In this document: piece after piece, positions 20,129 through 30,454 of the stretch
Position numbering within the stretch: the first letter of the stretch is position 1
How the letters are laid out: every line of letters begins with the position of its first letter
Source: Chroococcidiopsidaceae cyanobacterium YX2bin18
GTDB lineage: Bacteria; Cyanobacteriota; Cyanobacteriia; Cyanobacteriales; Chroococcidiopsidaceae
Direction: 5' to 3'
DNA: 64,000 bases
Assembly (NCBI GenBank): GCA_030446505.1
Contig: JAUJND010000007.1
Location: forward strand, 22,517-86,516
The notes under the pieces: generated by a model
What the model saw: the letters and a program-made list of their open reading frames with translations, nothing else
What the model was told of the DNA's origin: nothing
Database searches by the model: none
Position numbers and translations under genes: made by a program

Positions 20129-22048
20129 CTACAAATCGTCCTTTGAAGACGGATGGAAATAGTCGTAGATTTCTTGAGCCAAACGAGTTCCAATACCAGG
20201 AGCCTTAGCTAGCTGTTCTGGCGTAGCTTGTCGAATGTAGTCAAGCGAACGAAAATGCGCCAAGATCTGTTTTTGCCGATGGTATCCTAGCCCCGGAATT
20301 TCTTCTAAGCGCGATCGCCGCAGCTGCTCACTTCGTTGCTGTCGATGGAAACTTACTGCAAATCGGTGTGCCTCATCCCGCAATCGTCGCACCAGCTGTA
20401 CCCCTGGTTGCTCTGAATCGGTTGGGAGAGGCTGAGATTCACCAGGCAGAAAAATCTCTTCTCGCTGCTTTGCTAAGCTAACTACGCGCAATTCTTCAAT
20501 TAAATTCATCTCTTGCAGAACCGCGACAACAGATGAGAGTTGACCCTTACCTCCGTCAATCATTATTAAATCAGGCCAATCGGGATTTCCAACTCGCGGT
20601 AATTGCGGATCTTGAGCATACTTACGAAAGCGGCGTTGAATAACTTCAGCAAGACTGGCAAAATCATCCGAGTGACCAGCAGTAACAGTAGGATTCTTAA
20701 TCTTGTAGTGGCGATAGTATTGTTTAGCTGGATTACCGTCAATAAACACTACCTGCGACGCTACCGCATTTGCTCCTTGGATATGAGAGATGTCGTAACC
20801 TTCAATGCGGTGAGGTAAATCGGGTAAGTCGAGAATTGCGGCTAAATCCTCCATTGCTTGAGCGTTGCGATCGCCTAACTTCTGCATCCGAGTTAATTCA
20901 TACTCAGCATTACGCTCTACCATCTCAATCAATTCTGCCTTTACCTGTCGTTGCGGAGCCACAAGCGTAACTTTCCGCCCCTTGCGTTCACTTAAAACCA
21001 ATGCCAACATTTCCCCATCAGGCAATTCATGCTGCACCAAAATTTCAGCTGGAATTTCTACAGAGTCAGCTGTTTGGTAATGCTCCTCTAACACTCGCTG
21101 TAAAATTGCCCCTGGTTCTGCATGAGCATCGGCAACAAATCCCAGCCGTCCCACTAGTTGCCCAGCGCGAATCTGAAACAACTGAATGCAGGCTTGTTGC
21201 TCTGAAGCTGCGAGTGCAATTGCATCCCGTGACACTGTATCATCCGGCAGGGACACCTTCTGATCCGCATTCAACGATTTCAGCCCTACAATTTGGTCTC
21301 GAATCCGCGCTGCCGACTCAAAATTAAGCGCCTCTGCCGACTTTTGCATCTGAAGAGTCAAAATATCAATCAATTCCTGAGTTCGACCCTGAAACACCAT
21401 CGCCACCTTTTGCACAGTCTTACGGTATTCCTCTGGTGAAATCAAGTTTTGACACACACCTGGACAACGAGCTAGATCGTAGTTTCGACAAGTACGGTCT
21501 TTGAACAACGGTTGAGGTCGCTGCCGTAGCGCGAAGATCCGCTTAGATAATCGCAATATGTTCCGTAATAGCCGTGAATCGGTATAAGGTCCATAAAACT
21601 TATCTTCTTTCTTACCCTGTCGTCGATTACGGGTGATGAATATTCGCGGATAATCCTCTGACCAGGTAATACAGACATAAGGATATTTTTTATCATCCTT
21701 CAGCAGGACATTAAAATACGGCTGATGCTGCTTAATCAAGTTAGCTTCTAATGCCAGGGCTTCCGCTTCTGTGTCCGTGACAATAAACTCAATTTCTGCT
21801 ATCTGCTTCACCATCATCGCGATGCGATCACTCAATCTCTGAGCATCCCGAAAATATGAACGCACACGCGATCGCAACTTCCGAGATTTACCTATATATA
21901 TGATCCGATCTACCGAATCACGCATGAAATAGACTCCAGGTTCAGGCGGAATCTCCTGCAAACGGCTCTCTAAACGTTCTGGAGCTTTAACCAGTGGCAG
22001 TGTTTTATTCACTGATGCCACCTCTGTCCCAGTTTGTATATCCGGCAT
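20129..22048 (-). CDS. uvrC: Excinuclease ABC subunit UvrC
   Basis: Makes the dual incisions in nucleotide excision repair with UvrA and UvrB. The 639-residue protein is complete. An N-terminal GIY-YIG nuclease domain reads [34 protein letters not shown] cysteine-bearing segment includes [14 protein letters not shown]. The UVR/UvrB-binding motif lies near [21 protein letters not shown]. The RNase H-like C-terminal nuclease domain has [20 protein letters not shown] and [15 protein letters not shown]. Tandem helix-hairpin-helix motifs ([29 protein letters not shown]) end it. The frame is intact. Confidence 0.97.
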   Translation of the reverse strand: MPDIQTGTEVASVNKTLPLVKAPERLESRLQEIPPEPGVYFMRDSVDRIIYIGKSRKLRSRVRSYFRDAQRLSDRIAMMVKQIAEIEFIVTDTEAEALALEANLIKQHQPYFNVLLKDDKKYPYVCITWSEDYPRIFITRNRRQGKKEDKFYGPYTDSRLLRNILRLSKRIFALRQRPQPLFKDRTCRNYDLARCPGVCQNLISPEEYRKTVQKVAMVFQGRTQELIDILTLQMQKSAEALNFESAARIRDQIVGLKSLNADQKVSLPDDTVSRDAIALAASEQQACIQLFQIRAGQLVGRLGFVADAHAEPGAILQRVLEEHYQTADSVEIPAEILVQHELPDGEMLALVLSERKGRKVTLVAPQRQVKAELIEMVERNAEYELTRMQKLGDRNAQAMEDLAAILDLPDLPHRIEGYDISHIQGANAVASQVVFIDGNPAKQYYRHYKIKNPTVTAGHSDDFASLAEVIQRRFRKYAQDPQLPRVGNPDWPDLIMIDGGKGQLSSVVAVLQEMNLIEELRVVSLAKQREEIFLPGESQPLPTDSEQPGVQLVRRLRDEAHRFAVSFHRQQRSEQLRRSRLEEIPGLGYHRQKQILAHFRSLDYIRQATPEQLAKAPGIGTRLAQEIYDYFHPSSKDDL

Positions 22049-22452
22049 ACTGGTATAATCCTTAACACTGGCAATCTTGCTTCTGGCACATCTTAAAGGT
22101 ATGCCATAAGTTAAATGTACTTATGCTTATTATAGAAAGTCCTACTTCCATCATTTACCCAAGCATTGATAACAAGCGACTTTAGCTAAATAAATCAACC
22201 CAGAAAACCCTGAATCCTAAGTCAGTAAGCAGAGATTACGCTTTTTCTATTTTAGTAATCTTACGTAAGCTAATTTTATAAAGGTATGTTATGATACAAG
22301 AAGCTTGGCGTTTATAAACTTGGAACTAACTCCTTACTTTTAAAGATGAATTTATAAAACTTAAGACTGATTTTTGAAAAACTAAGTCTAACTTAGTTTT
22401 AAGAATGGAAAAAAGCCTACTTAATTAACTATTTTATATTAAACTTATAGCC
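22049..22452. other. Intergenic region, no gene recognised
   Basis: About 400 AT-rich bases separate uvrC from a divergent small gene. I see no coding frame and no clear structured RNA. Confidence 0.5.
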
Positions 22453-22632
22453 ATGAATTTAGAAGAATTTGAAATCCAGTGCCGAGCAACGCTTGAGGAA
22501 AGCCTCAACGAGCTGCAAACAACGGTTTTATTAGTAGCACAGCTACAAAATAGAATTGTTATTATTGGTCAAGAGTTGCAAAATCTTAGCCAGACAGTGG
22601 AAGAATTTATTGCTGAACAGAAGGCTGAATAA
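22453..22632 (+). CDS. Small coiled-coil protein of unknown function
   Basis: A 59-residue frame beginning MNLEEFEIQCRATLEESL and ending FIAEQKAE. The composition (regular Leu/Val/Ile spacing, Glu and Gln rich) predicts a single long helix or coiled coil. It is convergent with the response regulator gene, with 20 bases between stops. Short, codon-regular and alanine/glutamate-rich as real small cyanobacterial genes are; no function recognised. Confidence 0.6.
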   Translation: MNLEEFEIQCRATLEESLNELQTTVLLVAQLQNRIVIIGQELQNLSQTVEEFIAEQKAE

Positions 22633-22652
22633 AAAGTTAATTAAAATAAAAT

Positions 22653-23120
22653 CTAAGTTGTTGAACCACGCAATTCGTCTGCAATAGCTTGTCTTAAATC
22701 ATTAAGGTTTACTGGCTTAACGAAATAGCGGCGTGCTCCTAAACTAAGAGCGCGTTGTTGATCTGCTTTAAAAGCAAATGCAGAAACAATAATTACAGGG
22801 ATGTGCTGCCAGCCTATCTTTTGTTTAAGTTGTGCAAGTAGTGTATAACCATCGATATCTGGTAGTCTCAAGTCTAGCAAAATCAGTTGAGGCTGGAAGT
22901 CAGCCAATGCCTCAAAAAATCTAGAGCCGCCAGCTATACTGAGAACCTGATACCCACAAAACACTATGTAGTCTTGCAACATCTGGCGATTTAGATCATT
23001 ATCTTCAATAAGTAAAATTCGGTTAGCGTCTGTTTTAGAAACCGCATCTGCGTCCACTGGTAGGCTGCGTACCTCACTGCTCACAAATTTATTTTTTCTG
23101 AAAGTTGTTGAAATTAACAA
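22653..23120 (-). CDS. Single-domain response regulator
   Basis: A 155-residue receiver (CheY-like) protein without an output domain. After a variable 34-residue N-terminus come RILLIEDNDLNRQML (acidic pocket Glu-Asp), LILLDLRLPDIDGYTLL with the phospho-acceptor Asp, the conserved Ser in VIIVSAFAF and the KPVN lysine near the end. Such regulators usually serve hybrid kinases or phosphorelays; no kinase gene is adjacent. Confidence 0.9.
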   Translation of the reverse strand: MLISTTFRKNKFVSSEVRSLPVDADAVSKTDANRILLIEDNDLNRQMLQDYIVFCGYQVLSIAGGSRFFEALADFQPQLILLDLRLPDIDGYTLLAQLKQKIGWQHIPVIIVSAFAFKADQQRALSLGARRYFVKPVNLNDLRQAIADELRGSTT

Positions 23121-23552
23121 TTAAGGACTAGTTTTAAGGATACAGCTAGATTTAGCATAATTCCGGAAACTAAACTGATAATACAGCTAGTTTTAGCATA
23201 AACTTATTTAAAATTTATCCATTATAAAGCTGCTACGAAGCTCTAAACAAACTAATTTTAGTTTTTTATATCAAGCTAACTTTGTTGTAAGTGATCAACA
23301 TCACATTCTAAGTTAAAAAACCTATACTACAAAGAGCAGCACGGCAATCTAGCGTTTCTAATAAAATCATTCCTTAGCTGTAGAATGCCGTTAGATAGCA
23401 TAACTTGATCTAAAAGTTATTTATCTTACGTCTATGAGAAAGTTACAGGCATCAATTAGTTTTTGTACTAGGCGGGCGTAATTAATTCAACTTTTCAGCC
23501 AGAAATTGTTTCTACATTCACAAAAGAGTACGTTTGCTGATTGATTCTAATA
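23121..23552. other. Intergenic region, no gene recognised
   Basis: About 430 AT-rich bases with a partial direct repeat (a TACAGCTAG.TTTTAGCATAA segment occurs twice near 23140-23200). No coding frame was recognised. Confidence 0.45.
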
Positions 23553-24713
23553 TCAAATAGAACGTAAAATTGGGGCGATTCTATCCACAGCAGTTTCCAA
23601 CACAGCTGGCTCATGTACTAAAGCAAACCGGACATAACCTTCACCAGATTTACCAAACCCAGCGCCGGGTGAAGCAGCAACTCCAGTTGTCTCCACCAAA
23701 TGGGTACAAAATTTTACAGAATCTTGGTTCCAAGGTTGAGGCAGCTTTGCCCAGACATACATCGTTGCTTCTGCGGTAGGAACTTGTAAGCCTTGGCGAT
23801 GCAAAGCGTTAATAAATGCATCTCGTCGCTGTCGAAACGTAGCAACGGCAGCCTTAACTCCTGTTTGAGGTCCAGTAAGAGCAGCGATCGCCCCATTTAA
23901 AATCCCTTGGTACTGGTTAAAATCAACTGCTGCTTTTACCTGGCGTAAAGCTTTAATTAACTGAGCATTGCCAATAGCGTAGCCAATCCGGAAGCCTCCC
24001 ATGTTATAGGACTTAGAAAGGGTGAAGAACTCAATCGAGACACTTTTATCGGGATCAGCTTGCAGAATTGAGGGGCAACATCGTCAAACACTAAGTCAAC
24101 GTAAGGAAAATCGTGGACTAGGACGAGGTTGTGTTGTTGGCAGAAAGCAACAGCCGTTTTAAAAAGATAGCGGCTGCGATCGCGGGTAGGATTGTGAGGA
24201 TAGCGACAACACCATCATCCGCGCCTGAGCTAATACTGGCGCTGGAATCTCCTCAAATACTGGCAAAAACTTGTTTTCTGCCCGTAGGGGCATTGGATAA
24301 ATTTGACCGCTGGCTAAATAGACTCCCCCAGCATGGGATGGGTAGCCGGATCGAGCAATAAAGCAAAATCTCCCGGATTTAGCACGGCTAGGGTAAATGG
24401 GCTGTACCTTCTTGAGAACCAATCAGGGGCAGCACCTCGGATTTTCTGGATCAACAGAAATGCCAAATTTTTGGGTATACCAGTTAGCTGCTGCCCTACG
24501 GAAGGCTTGCCGTGAAAACAGCAAGTAGCCGTGGGTACTGGGGTCAAATAAAGACTGCGCGATCGCCTCTATTACGTGCGCCTCGGTTGGCAAATCAGAA
24601 GATCCCAGCGACAAGTCAATCAAGTCTTGCCCAGCAGCTATTGCCCTCGCCTTTGCCCGATCCATATCAGCGAACACATTAACTTGCAAATTTAACCGCT
24701 TGGCAAACTGCAT
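23553..24713 (-). pseudogene. Class I/II aminotransferase (LL-diaminopimelate aminotransferase-like), multiply frameshifted
   Basis: PLP-dependent fold-type I aminotransferase. The N-terminus MQFAKRLNLQVNVFADMDRA leads into LIDLSLGSSDLPTEAHVIEAI. The middle pieces lie in different frames: LAVLNPGDFALLLDP, then GYPSHAGGVYLASGQIYPMPL. The segment around 24010-24180 includes the expected PLP-lysine neighbourhood FFTLSKSYNMGGFRIGYAIG. The C-terminal part to 23553 (VATFRQRRDAFINAL, GAGFGKSGEGYVRFALV) is a clean frame. At least four frame breaks occur. With repair the protein would be complete at about 390 residues. It resembles the cyanobacterial DapL-like paralogue, so substrate is uncertain. Confidence 0.78.
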
Positions 24714-24744
24714 GGTTTTTTAGTTTTTTTCAAATGACTAACGA

Positions 24745-25076
24745 CTAATGACTAATTAGGTGGGTATCTAAGATGCTAACTAATTTCTGTTTGCCGATAG
24801 CTCCCTCGGAAGATTCTAGCACTTGTGTTCCTTGAAACAGGCGTAGTGCAGGTACACCTTCTACTTGGTACTGCTTAGCAGTGGTAGGGTTTGGATCGAC
24901 TTCGATTTTAACGACCTTGAGGCCGATCGCTGTAAGTAGTAGCCCAGTCTATCAAGGGTGACATTAACCGACAAGGACCACACCAAGAAGCCCAAAAATA
25001 CACTAGGAACCGCCTGATTAGCTTGCAATACTTCCGTTTCAAACTCTGTATCTGTAATTTGAGTAACGCTGCTCAT
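24745..25076 (-). CDS. Thioredoxin, frameshifted
   Basis: Thiol-disulfide oxidoreductase. The N-terminus MSSVTQITDTEFETEVLQAN is followed by a break near 24985. In the next frame FWASWCGPCRLMSPLIDWA carries the canonical WCGPC active site. A second break near 24925 leads to VVKIEVDPNPTTAKQYQVEG, the cis-proline region VPALRLFQ and ILDTHLIS before the stop at 24745-24747. Reconstructed length of about 108 residues is normal. It precedes the aminotransferase on the same strand with about 30 bases between. Confidence 0.82.
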
Positions 25077-25392
25077 AGCAAAAACCCATCAACCAAAGTG
25101 TATTAAATGTTAAAGCTGCAATATTTTGCCGTGTTTTGCTGTCTTAAGGCAAATTATCCCAGCGCAATTCTCGACTTGGACTGAAGGAGCCTGAAAATTA
25201 AGCCTTGATAGATCTCGAATGCTTCCGCTATGGCAGGGTTACCTATCAAGGCGCGAGTCATTAGTCCTTGAGCATTTAGTTAAACTCTCCACTTCCGAGG
25301 GAGAATAGAACAGGAATCAAAGTCATTAGTAGTTAATCTGCCCGTGAGGGGCAGGGTATGTACCTAAGAGTGACTATTGATCACGTTGCGGA

Positions 25393-26180
25393 CTAAATTG
25401 GTTTACGAGGCTGATCCAACTGCGAACGCAAACGTTCTAAATCATCGTCAACTGGTTGAGCTGATTTTGATTTAGTTGTTTGCTCAGAAGCAGGTGGTAA
25501 TGATGCCTGATTTTGAGAACTGGCAAGTCCCAATGTCATCTGCGCTTTTAAGGCTGCCAATTCATCATCAACGTCGCTACCAGCTTCTAATGAAGCAAAT
25601 TGGCTCTAAATCACTTCCGCAATTCTGCTGCTGATTGAGCACGAGCTTCCTGCATTAAAACTTTTCCTCCATCCGCTCGAAGCGCTATCATCACTACTAG
25701 TTCCCAACCGACCTACAGTGGTTTGCAGTTGCTCTTGAGCCTTAGCAGCACTAATCCGGGCTTTGAGCATATCCTTCTTGGTCTTGGCTTCAGAAATTTT
25801 ACTTTCTAAAGCAATTGAAGCTGCAGCAAGAGTATCAATCTGACCGACTTGCTGATCCACGGCAGGCTTTAAGCGTATTCGCAGTTTCGGCATAAGTTTT
25901 TTCTTTCTAGCGCTTGCCTAGCAAGATTCTCGTCCCCCTTTAGTTAGCGCTAGTCTAGCTTTACGATCCCCTCGTGAAAGCTTGATTTTGGGCTTGATTA
26001 TACTGTTGCTCAGAGCGTTTTGAGTTGCAATAGCCTGGGCAACGCCCCTGACGTAACTGTATAAATCTTCCTGCATCTCAAAAGAGCCTGCTCAAGCATT
26101 TTTTCGGTCTTCAGCCTTGCTAACCATGTCATTCAGGTTAGATTTGACGACTCGACCAATGCGATCAAATAATCCTGCTG
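25393..26180 (-). pseudogene. PspA/IM30 (Vipp1-like) protein, multiply frameshifted
   Basis: ESCRT-III-like membrane-remodelling coiled-coil protein; Vipp1/IM30 maintains thylakoid and plasma membranes. From about 26180 the pieces read LFDRIGRVVKSNLNDMVSKAED, then MLEQALLEMQEDL-like residues, QGVAQAIATQKRSEQQYNQA, KPAVDQQVGQIDTLAAA and ESKISEAKTKKDMLKARISAA, and a tail ending LERLRSQLDQPRKPI. Several breaks fall in short homopolymers, for example GGGG in place of GGG. The start codon itself is not seen and is inferred. The C-terminal extension favours a Vipp1-type protein. It lies downstream of a second family member. Confidence 0.72.
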
Positions 26181-26406
26181 TGTTCCTTTTTGCGTTTTTA
26201 CAAGTTAAGCGTCCGCTGGCTGTCGCTGCTTAGTGAATCCAGTTTGATTTAATGGAGTGAGGTCAATTTATAAAAGCCCTATTCTTAAGATAGCTCATTC
26301 CCAGTTGCGTTCTCAGTTTCAGCCAACGAGAATGAATTTAGGTAATTTCAATTTGGCTGCAAGTAATGACTCCTGTTACCTAACTAGGAGGATCTTGTTC
26401 ACTCTT

Positions 26407-27116
26407 CTAAGGCAGAGTCTTTAGTGTGCTGAGGTATCGGGTTGAGTAGGTTTTACCACTTATTAGCTGCGTCTTCATTGCTACCAACTCTGCATCAATA
26501 TCGTTGCTAGCTTCAAGGAAGCAAATTTATTTTGGAGATCGTCGGTTCCGAGTTCAGCAATTACTTCTGGCGTTGAGCTTCGAGTTGCAAAACTTTTTCT
26601 TCCATCCGCTCGAAGGCATTTAAGGAATTGCTAGTGTTAACTCCGCCTAACATTTCATTAAGCCTCACGGGCAGCGAGCAGAACGCGCACGGGCAATGTA
26701 CATATCTTTCTTGGTTCTTGCCTCGCCTATTTTAGTTTCTAGCGTCTGCATATCCTTTTTGAGCCTGCCCACAATGCTATTTTGTTGCTCAATCTGGGCT
26801 GTCATGTTTATTGCAGTTTCTTGGTACGATTTTCGCTTAGTTAGCGCTTCTCGTGCCAGAGCCTCGTTGCGCTTGTTGCGCAATGCCATTTGAGCGCGTT
26901 GATACCATTCGTCTGCTGTAGACTGACTTGGTGTGCCTGCCTTTCAGTACGTTTTTAGAATTGTGATCGCCGCAGCCACAGCCTGCCAGTTGAATCAGAT
27001 TCTCTTGCATATCTGTAACTGTTTGTTCCAGAATCTTTTCTGGATCTTTCTGCTTGACCAATTAAAGCGTTGAGGTTAGCGCGAATTACACGCAGGATGC
27101 GGTCAATCAGATCCAT
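26407..27116 (-). pseudogene. Second PspA/IM30 family protein, multiply frameshifted
   Basis: The start MDLIDRILRVIRANLNALIGQAE is clear at 27116. Further segments in shifted frames are ILEQTVTDMQENLIQL, the alanine-rich helix AVAAAITILK, IGEARTKKDMYIARARSA-like residues and a tail with DIDAELVAMKTQL, ending at 26407. The KTKKDM/RTKKDM and DMQE.L.QL motifs are shared with the neighbouring copy, so the pair arose by tandem duplication. At least five breaks are needed to rebuild it, more than most genes here. The family is characterised by a long helical hairpin that polymerises on membranes. Confidence 0.68.
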
Positions 27117-27367
27117 TACGGCTCTCCATTTTAGTAGAAAGGCTACCCAGTGATTACTCCCACCACTGGTTCGGCTACCTTTTCTGGGAGGGGAGCAGAC
27201 CCAGTTGGGGCATTAAGAAACTCAATGGTATCGTGCCTTTTCTGCAAAAGTGGTGGGGAGATATGGAAAAATTATTTTGTTCAGAGTCATGCCACAAGTG
27301 TCCCTGACTGTTAGGGACTTAAAATCAAATTAAATAGAATTATCAGGTAATTTGCCGGATTAATAGA

Positions 27368-27925
27368 ATGTCCTTTAAATCACTTGATCGCATTTTAAAT
27401 ACCCTGCAGACAGCAAACGGGTGGCAGTATCAGCCATTTCAACTTTAGCTTAAGTGTTGGGCTGAGACTGTCAGGTAGCAGTTGCTATTCATGCCTCGCC
27501 CCTGTTCAATTCAACGAGACGTTTTTATGTGTGGCAACTGAGTGCTGCCTGGGCGCAGACTCTAACTTTTGAGCGTCACGGATTTGCAGAAAGTTAAACC
27601 CGCAGTTGCCTAGTCCTTTGGTAGATATTCGGTTTTCTACGGCTCAGTGAGATTGCCCACTCTAAAGCTACTAACTTAACTGCTCAAGCAAAAGATTTGT
27701 CGCAGGAACATCCCTAGTTTTTTTGTAGATAAGACTTGTACATCCAACAGTAAAATGCCTAGTTCTAAAGACCCGAATGCTACTTTTGAGTACTGGGCTA
27801 AAGTAATGCAAGCGCGATCACAGGGCTTACCACTTTGCCCAATGTCAATGTCTACTCTATTAGCGACTCAACGCTGGACAATCTGCTCAATCATTGCCAA
27901 AACAGTGGTAGAGCACTACGGCTGA
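27368..27925 (+). pseudogene. DciA-like (DUF721) protein, multiply frameshifted
   Basis: The N-terminus MSFKSLDRILNTLQTANGWQ matches the start of cyanobacterial DUF721 proteins. Later fragments in other frames include CWAETV, a WAQTLTFER stretch, PLVDIRFSTAQ, and the C-terminal PSSKDPNATFEYWAKVMQAR followed by SQGLPLCP, then a decayed zinc-ribbon-like Cys region and QRWTICS. DciA is the ancestral bacterial loader/operator of the DnaB helicase; the cyanobacterial DUF721 proteins are related and their role is less well established. At least four breaks. It follows the pspA pair head to head. Confidence 0.65.
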
Positions 27926-28180
27926 TCGAAACTCGTTTCAAAGTCAAAATGAAGAATAAAGACGCACTCTGCCAAACAACTTTTCAATGTGACAACGGTT
28001 AAATTACTGAAATATAGGTTTTTGCTAATCAACAATTTTTCGAGGTACTGACAACGTTAAATTACTGAAAAAAATATTCTTTTTATCCAGAATATAATCA
28101 CTCTGATCAATTTTTGTTATTTTTGTAACTTAAGTTGAGAACTTATAGCTAAAGCCCTTAGTCTAAATTAATTTCCAAAT

Positions 28181-29361
28181 GGTTTAAATCCAGAAGTGTT
28201 GAATGTTGAATTTGCGATAAAAAAGCAGCCCAAAAAGTGATACTTTTAGGCTGTAACTGATTAATTATTGTTAGCTACGCATGGTACTCTCGTTTGCCAA
28301 GATTGTCAAGGGTTTGTTAAAAGACCTACCTAAAAATGATTATCCAGTCCTGAACACACGCCTGTTCGTTGAATGTTGGCTTGGTTATGCAATGGATAAG
28401 AGTTTGACCAGTATGAGGATTTGTTTAAACGATTACAGACTAACACGAATTTGCCGCAGACATTTCAACTTTCTCGAAAGCAAGTCAGTGCCGAAGTCAA
28501 GAAGTATTCCGCCAAATTTATCAAAGCTGAATCAGCGTGTGTCGATCAGTTAGCTGGCAATAACTATGCAATTTGCCCGATTGATTCCACTACTATTACT
28601 TTAACTAGCAAGTTGCTATGGCTCCAGGGATACCATCAAGTGAAGCTGTTTAGCTGTTTGAACTTAGAGAGAGTAAAGCAACAGCAGACAACCTAATTAA
28701 CTGGGAATGACCATGACTACAATTATGGCTCCGAATGATGATACTTTGCGCCAACTGCTACCAGTCATGGATAGAGATTTCCACTGAGTTTAAAGTTTTG
28801 AAAAAACTCCAAGTCGGCTAAACATTTTGTGCTGAGAATTAGTCAAAACTACAAAAGCTAGACTTTGATAAAGAATCAGCAAAAGTGCAAGGTAGGAACT
28901 GGCAAGCACTCAGAAGGGTGTATCGAGTCGTAAGAATTTTGCGACCTAGAGACAAAAGTAGAGTATCGTTTAGTCACGAACACCGCCGTCAGGAGCAATG
29001 GCTGTTAGCGATGAACAAGTGATGAATATTTATCGCTGCCGTTGGGGGATTGAGTTGTTATGGAAGTTTGCCAAAATAAACTGGACAAGCTAGTACTAAG
29101 AATGTCAATGGGATAGCTATACAAATTTATGCCACCTTAATTGCTTACCAATATTGCAACTAGTAGGAATTCCCCAGGAATGGAGATAAGCTACTAGACA
29201 AGCTTCGCCCCATCTTCAAGCTTGTATGTATCAAGAAATCAGATTCTCTGCATTGGATAGAACCGGTAGAACCGCGATTAAACAAGTGGCTTGAAACTGA
29301 GAGGTAGTGTAAGTTGTTATGTAAAGTTTTATAACACAGTTCAACATTTCTGGTTTAAATC
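28181..29361 (+). mobile_element. Degenerate IS element with recognisable terminal inverted repeats
   Basis: The ends at 28181-28203 (TTTAAATCCAGAAGTGTTGAA) and 29340-29361 (TTCAACATTTCTGG-TTTAAATC, on the plus strand) are imperfect inverted copies, with one indel and one or two mismatches. They enclose a decayed transposase gene, for a total of about 1.18 kb. I could not see a clear target duplication. A hairpin (CAGCC...GGCTG, about 28226-28252) lies just inside the left end. Confidence 0.6.
28281..29308 (+). pseudogene. IS4-family transposase remnant
   Basis: The N-terminus MVLSFAKIVKGLLKDLPKNDYPVLN and FVECWLGYAMDKSLTSM matches a transposase common in cyanobacteria. The rest is in other frames: LFKRLQTNTNLPQTFQLSRKQVS, then PIDSTTITLTSKLLW (first catalytic Asp region), QGYHQVKLFSCLN, later ALRRVYRVVRIL and IYRCRWGIELLWK (the YREK-type region with the catalytic Glu). 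Numerous stops and shifts and missing stretches make it non-functional. Confidence 0.7.
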
Positions 29362-29546
29362 AAAAGTGATATAGGCAGCTAAAAATTATGTATCACTTTA
29401 TTAATAACAATCTAAAGACATTATAAAGTTAATTTTCATTAAAAATCGCTAGAACCTAGATAGATTAGTTATTTGCTAGCTCAACACCACTTTATCTATA
29501 GAGGCAAAATATAAAAGATGTAGACGATTTCCAAACAGCACTTTAT

Positions 29547-29855
29547 ATGACCCTAAACCTCTTAAATTCTGCCTGCCGATATTGTCGGTATTACAAGCCA
29601 GAAGGACGACGCGGTGGTATGTGCCAGATGCTTGGGGTACCAGTTCAAGGTAAATGGAAAGCTTGTACTTTAGAGATGCCAGCCTTGGCACCTTCTTGGG
29701 AAGGTTTAGCAGAAGTTATGATTGTGCCGAGCAAAATGCCTGTGTTATCAGATGCTCATACCTTAATTGACTTGGACAATTCGGCAATTGAGCTTACCGA
29801 AGAAATTGTGAACTTTAAATCTGAACCAAAAAAGGTAATGTCGGTGCCAGTGTAG
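29547..29855 (+). CDS. Conserved cyanobacterial protein with cysteine-rich N-terminus
   Basis: A 102-residue soluble protein. The N-terminal third has four cysteines (CRYCRYYKPEGRRGGMC, then KACTLEMP) that could bind a metal or cluster; the C-terminal half is acidic. I recognise it as a conserved cyanobacterial protein of unknown role. The frame is intact in the middle of a transposon-rich region. Confidence 0.75.
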   Translation: MTLNLLNSACRYCRYYKPEGRRGGMCQMLGVPVQGKWKACTLEMPALAPSWEGLAEVMIVPSKMPVLSDAHTLIDLDNSAIELTEEIVNFKSEPKKVMSVPV

Positions 29856-30229
29856 TGTAGCAATTACAATTACCATCTCTGCCAATTTTACAACACAGCC
29901 CCACTCAGGGGCAAAAGGTGCAATGGCTGCCACCTGTTGCGGCAAAGAGTTGGAGGTGTTGAGCACTCGCATTAATGATGCAAAAAATCAAGGGTGTGAA
30001 GTAAAAGCTTCCGTTTGGTGTAAGAGTTACTGGATATTGTCGCGTAGCCTCAAGAAAGTAATGTGATTACTATCTAAAGCTGAATTTATTCAGAACGCGA
30101 ACCCTAAAAACTGCTGAATAAACTTTTGAAATATTGCGGAAGTATAATATTTTACTTATTATTTATAACTAACTACTCATAAGCTAATTTGGGTTGTTTT
30201 GAGTTAGGCAATCTAACCAAAACTCATAC
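29856..30229. other. Intergenic region, no gene recognised
   Basis: About 370 bases between the cysteine-rich protein gene and the IS1-type remnant. I see no family-like coding frame. It may include older IS debris, but nothing I can name. Confidence 0.4.
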
Positions 30230-30454
30230 CGCGGCTTTCATTGATACTTGTATTTGGGACAAAGGGGAGCACTACAATCGCATACCGCTCTTGTGAGGCT
30301 GGCTTTGGACGGGGGCGCTTGCCCAAAAGAGCTTGAATACTTGCAGCTTTAATCTATTCGGTAAAAAAAGTGGCAAAACCAATTTGATTGAGCGCTTCAA
30401 CTGCACTTTACGTCAAAGAGTTTCACGTCTGGTCAGAAAAACCCTATCTTTCTC

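Noticed and set aside
28226..28252. Terminator for an upstream gene
   Set aside because: The hairpin is inside the IS end and the gene upstream is a decayed DciA-like one about 300 bases away. It is more likely part of the IS.
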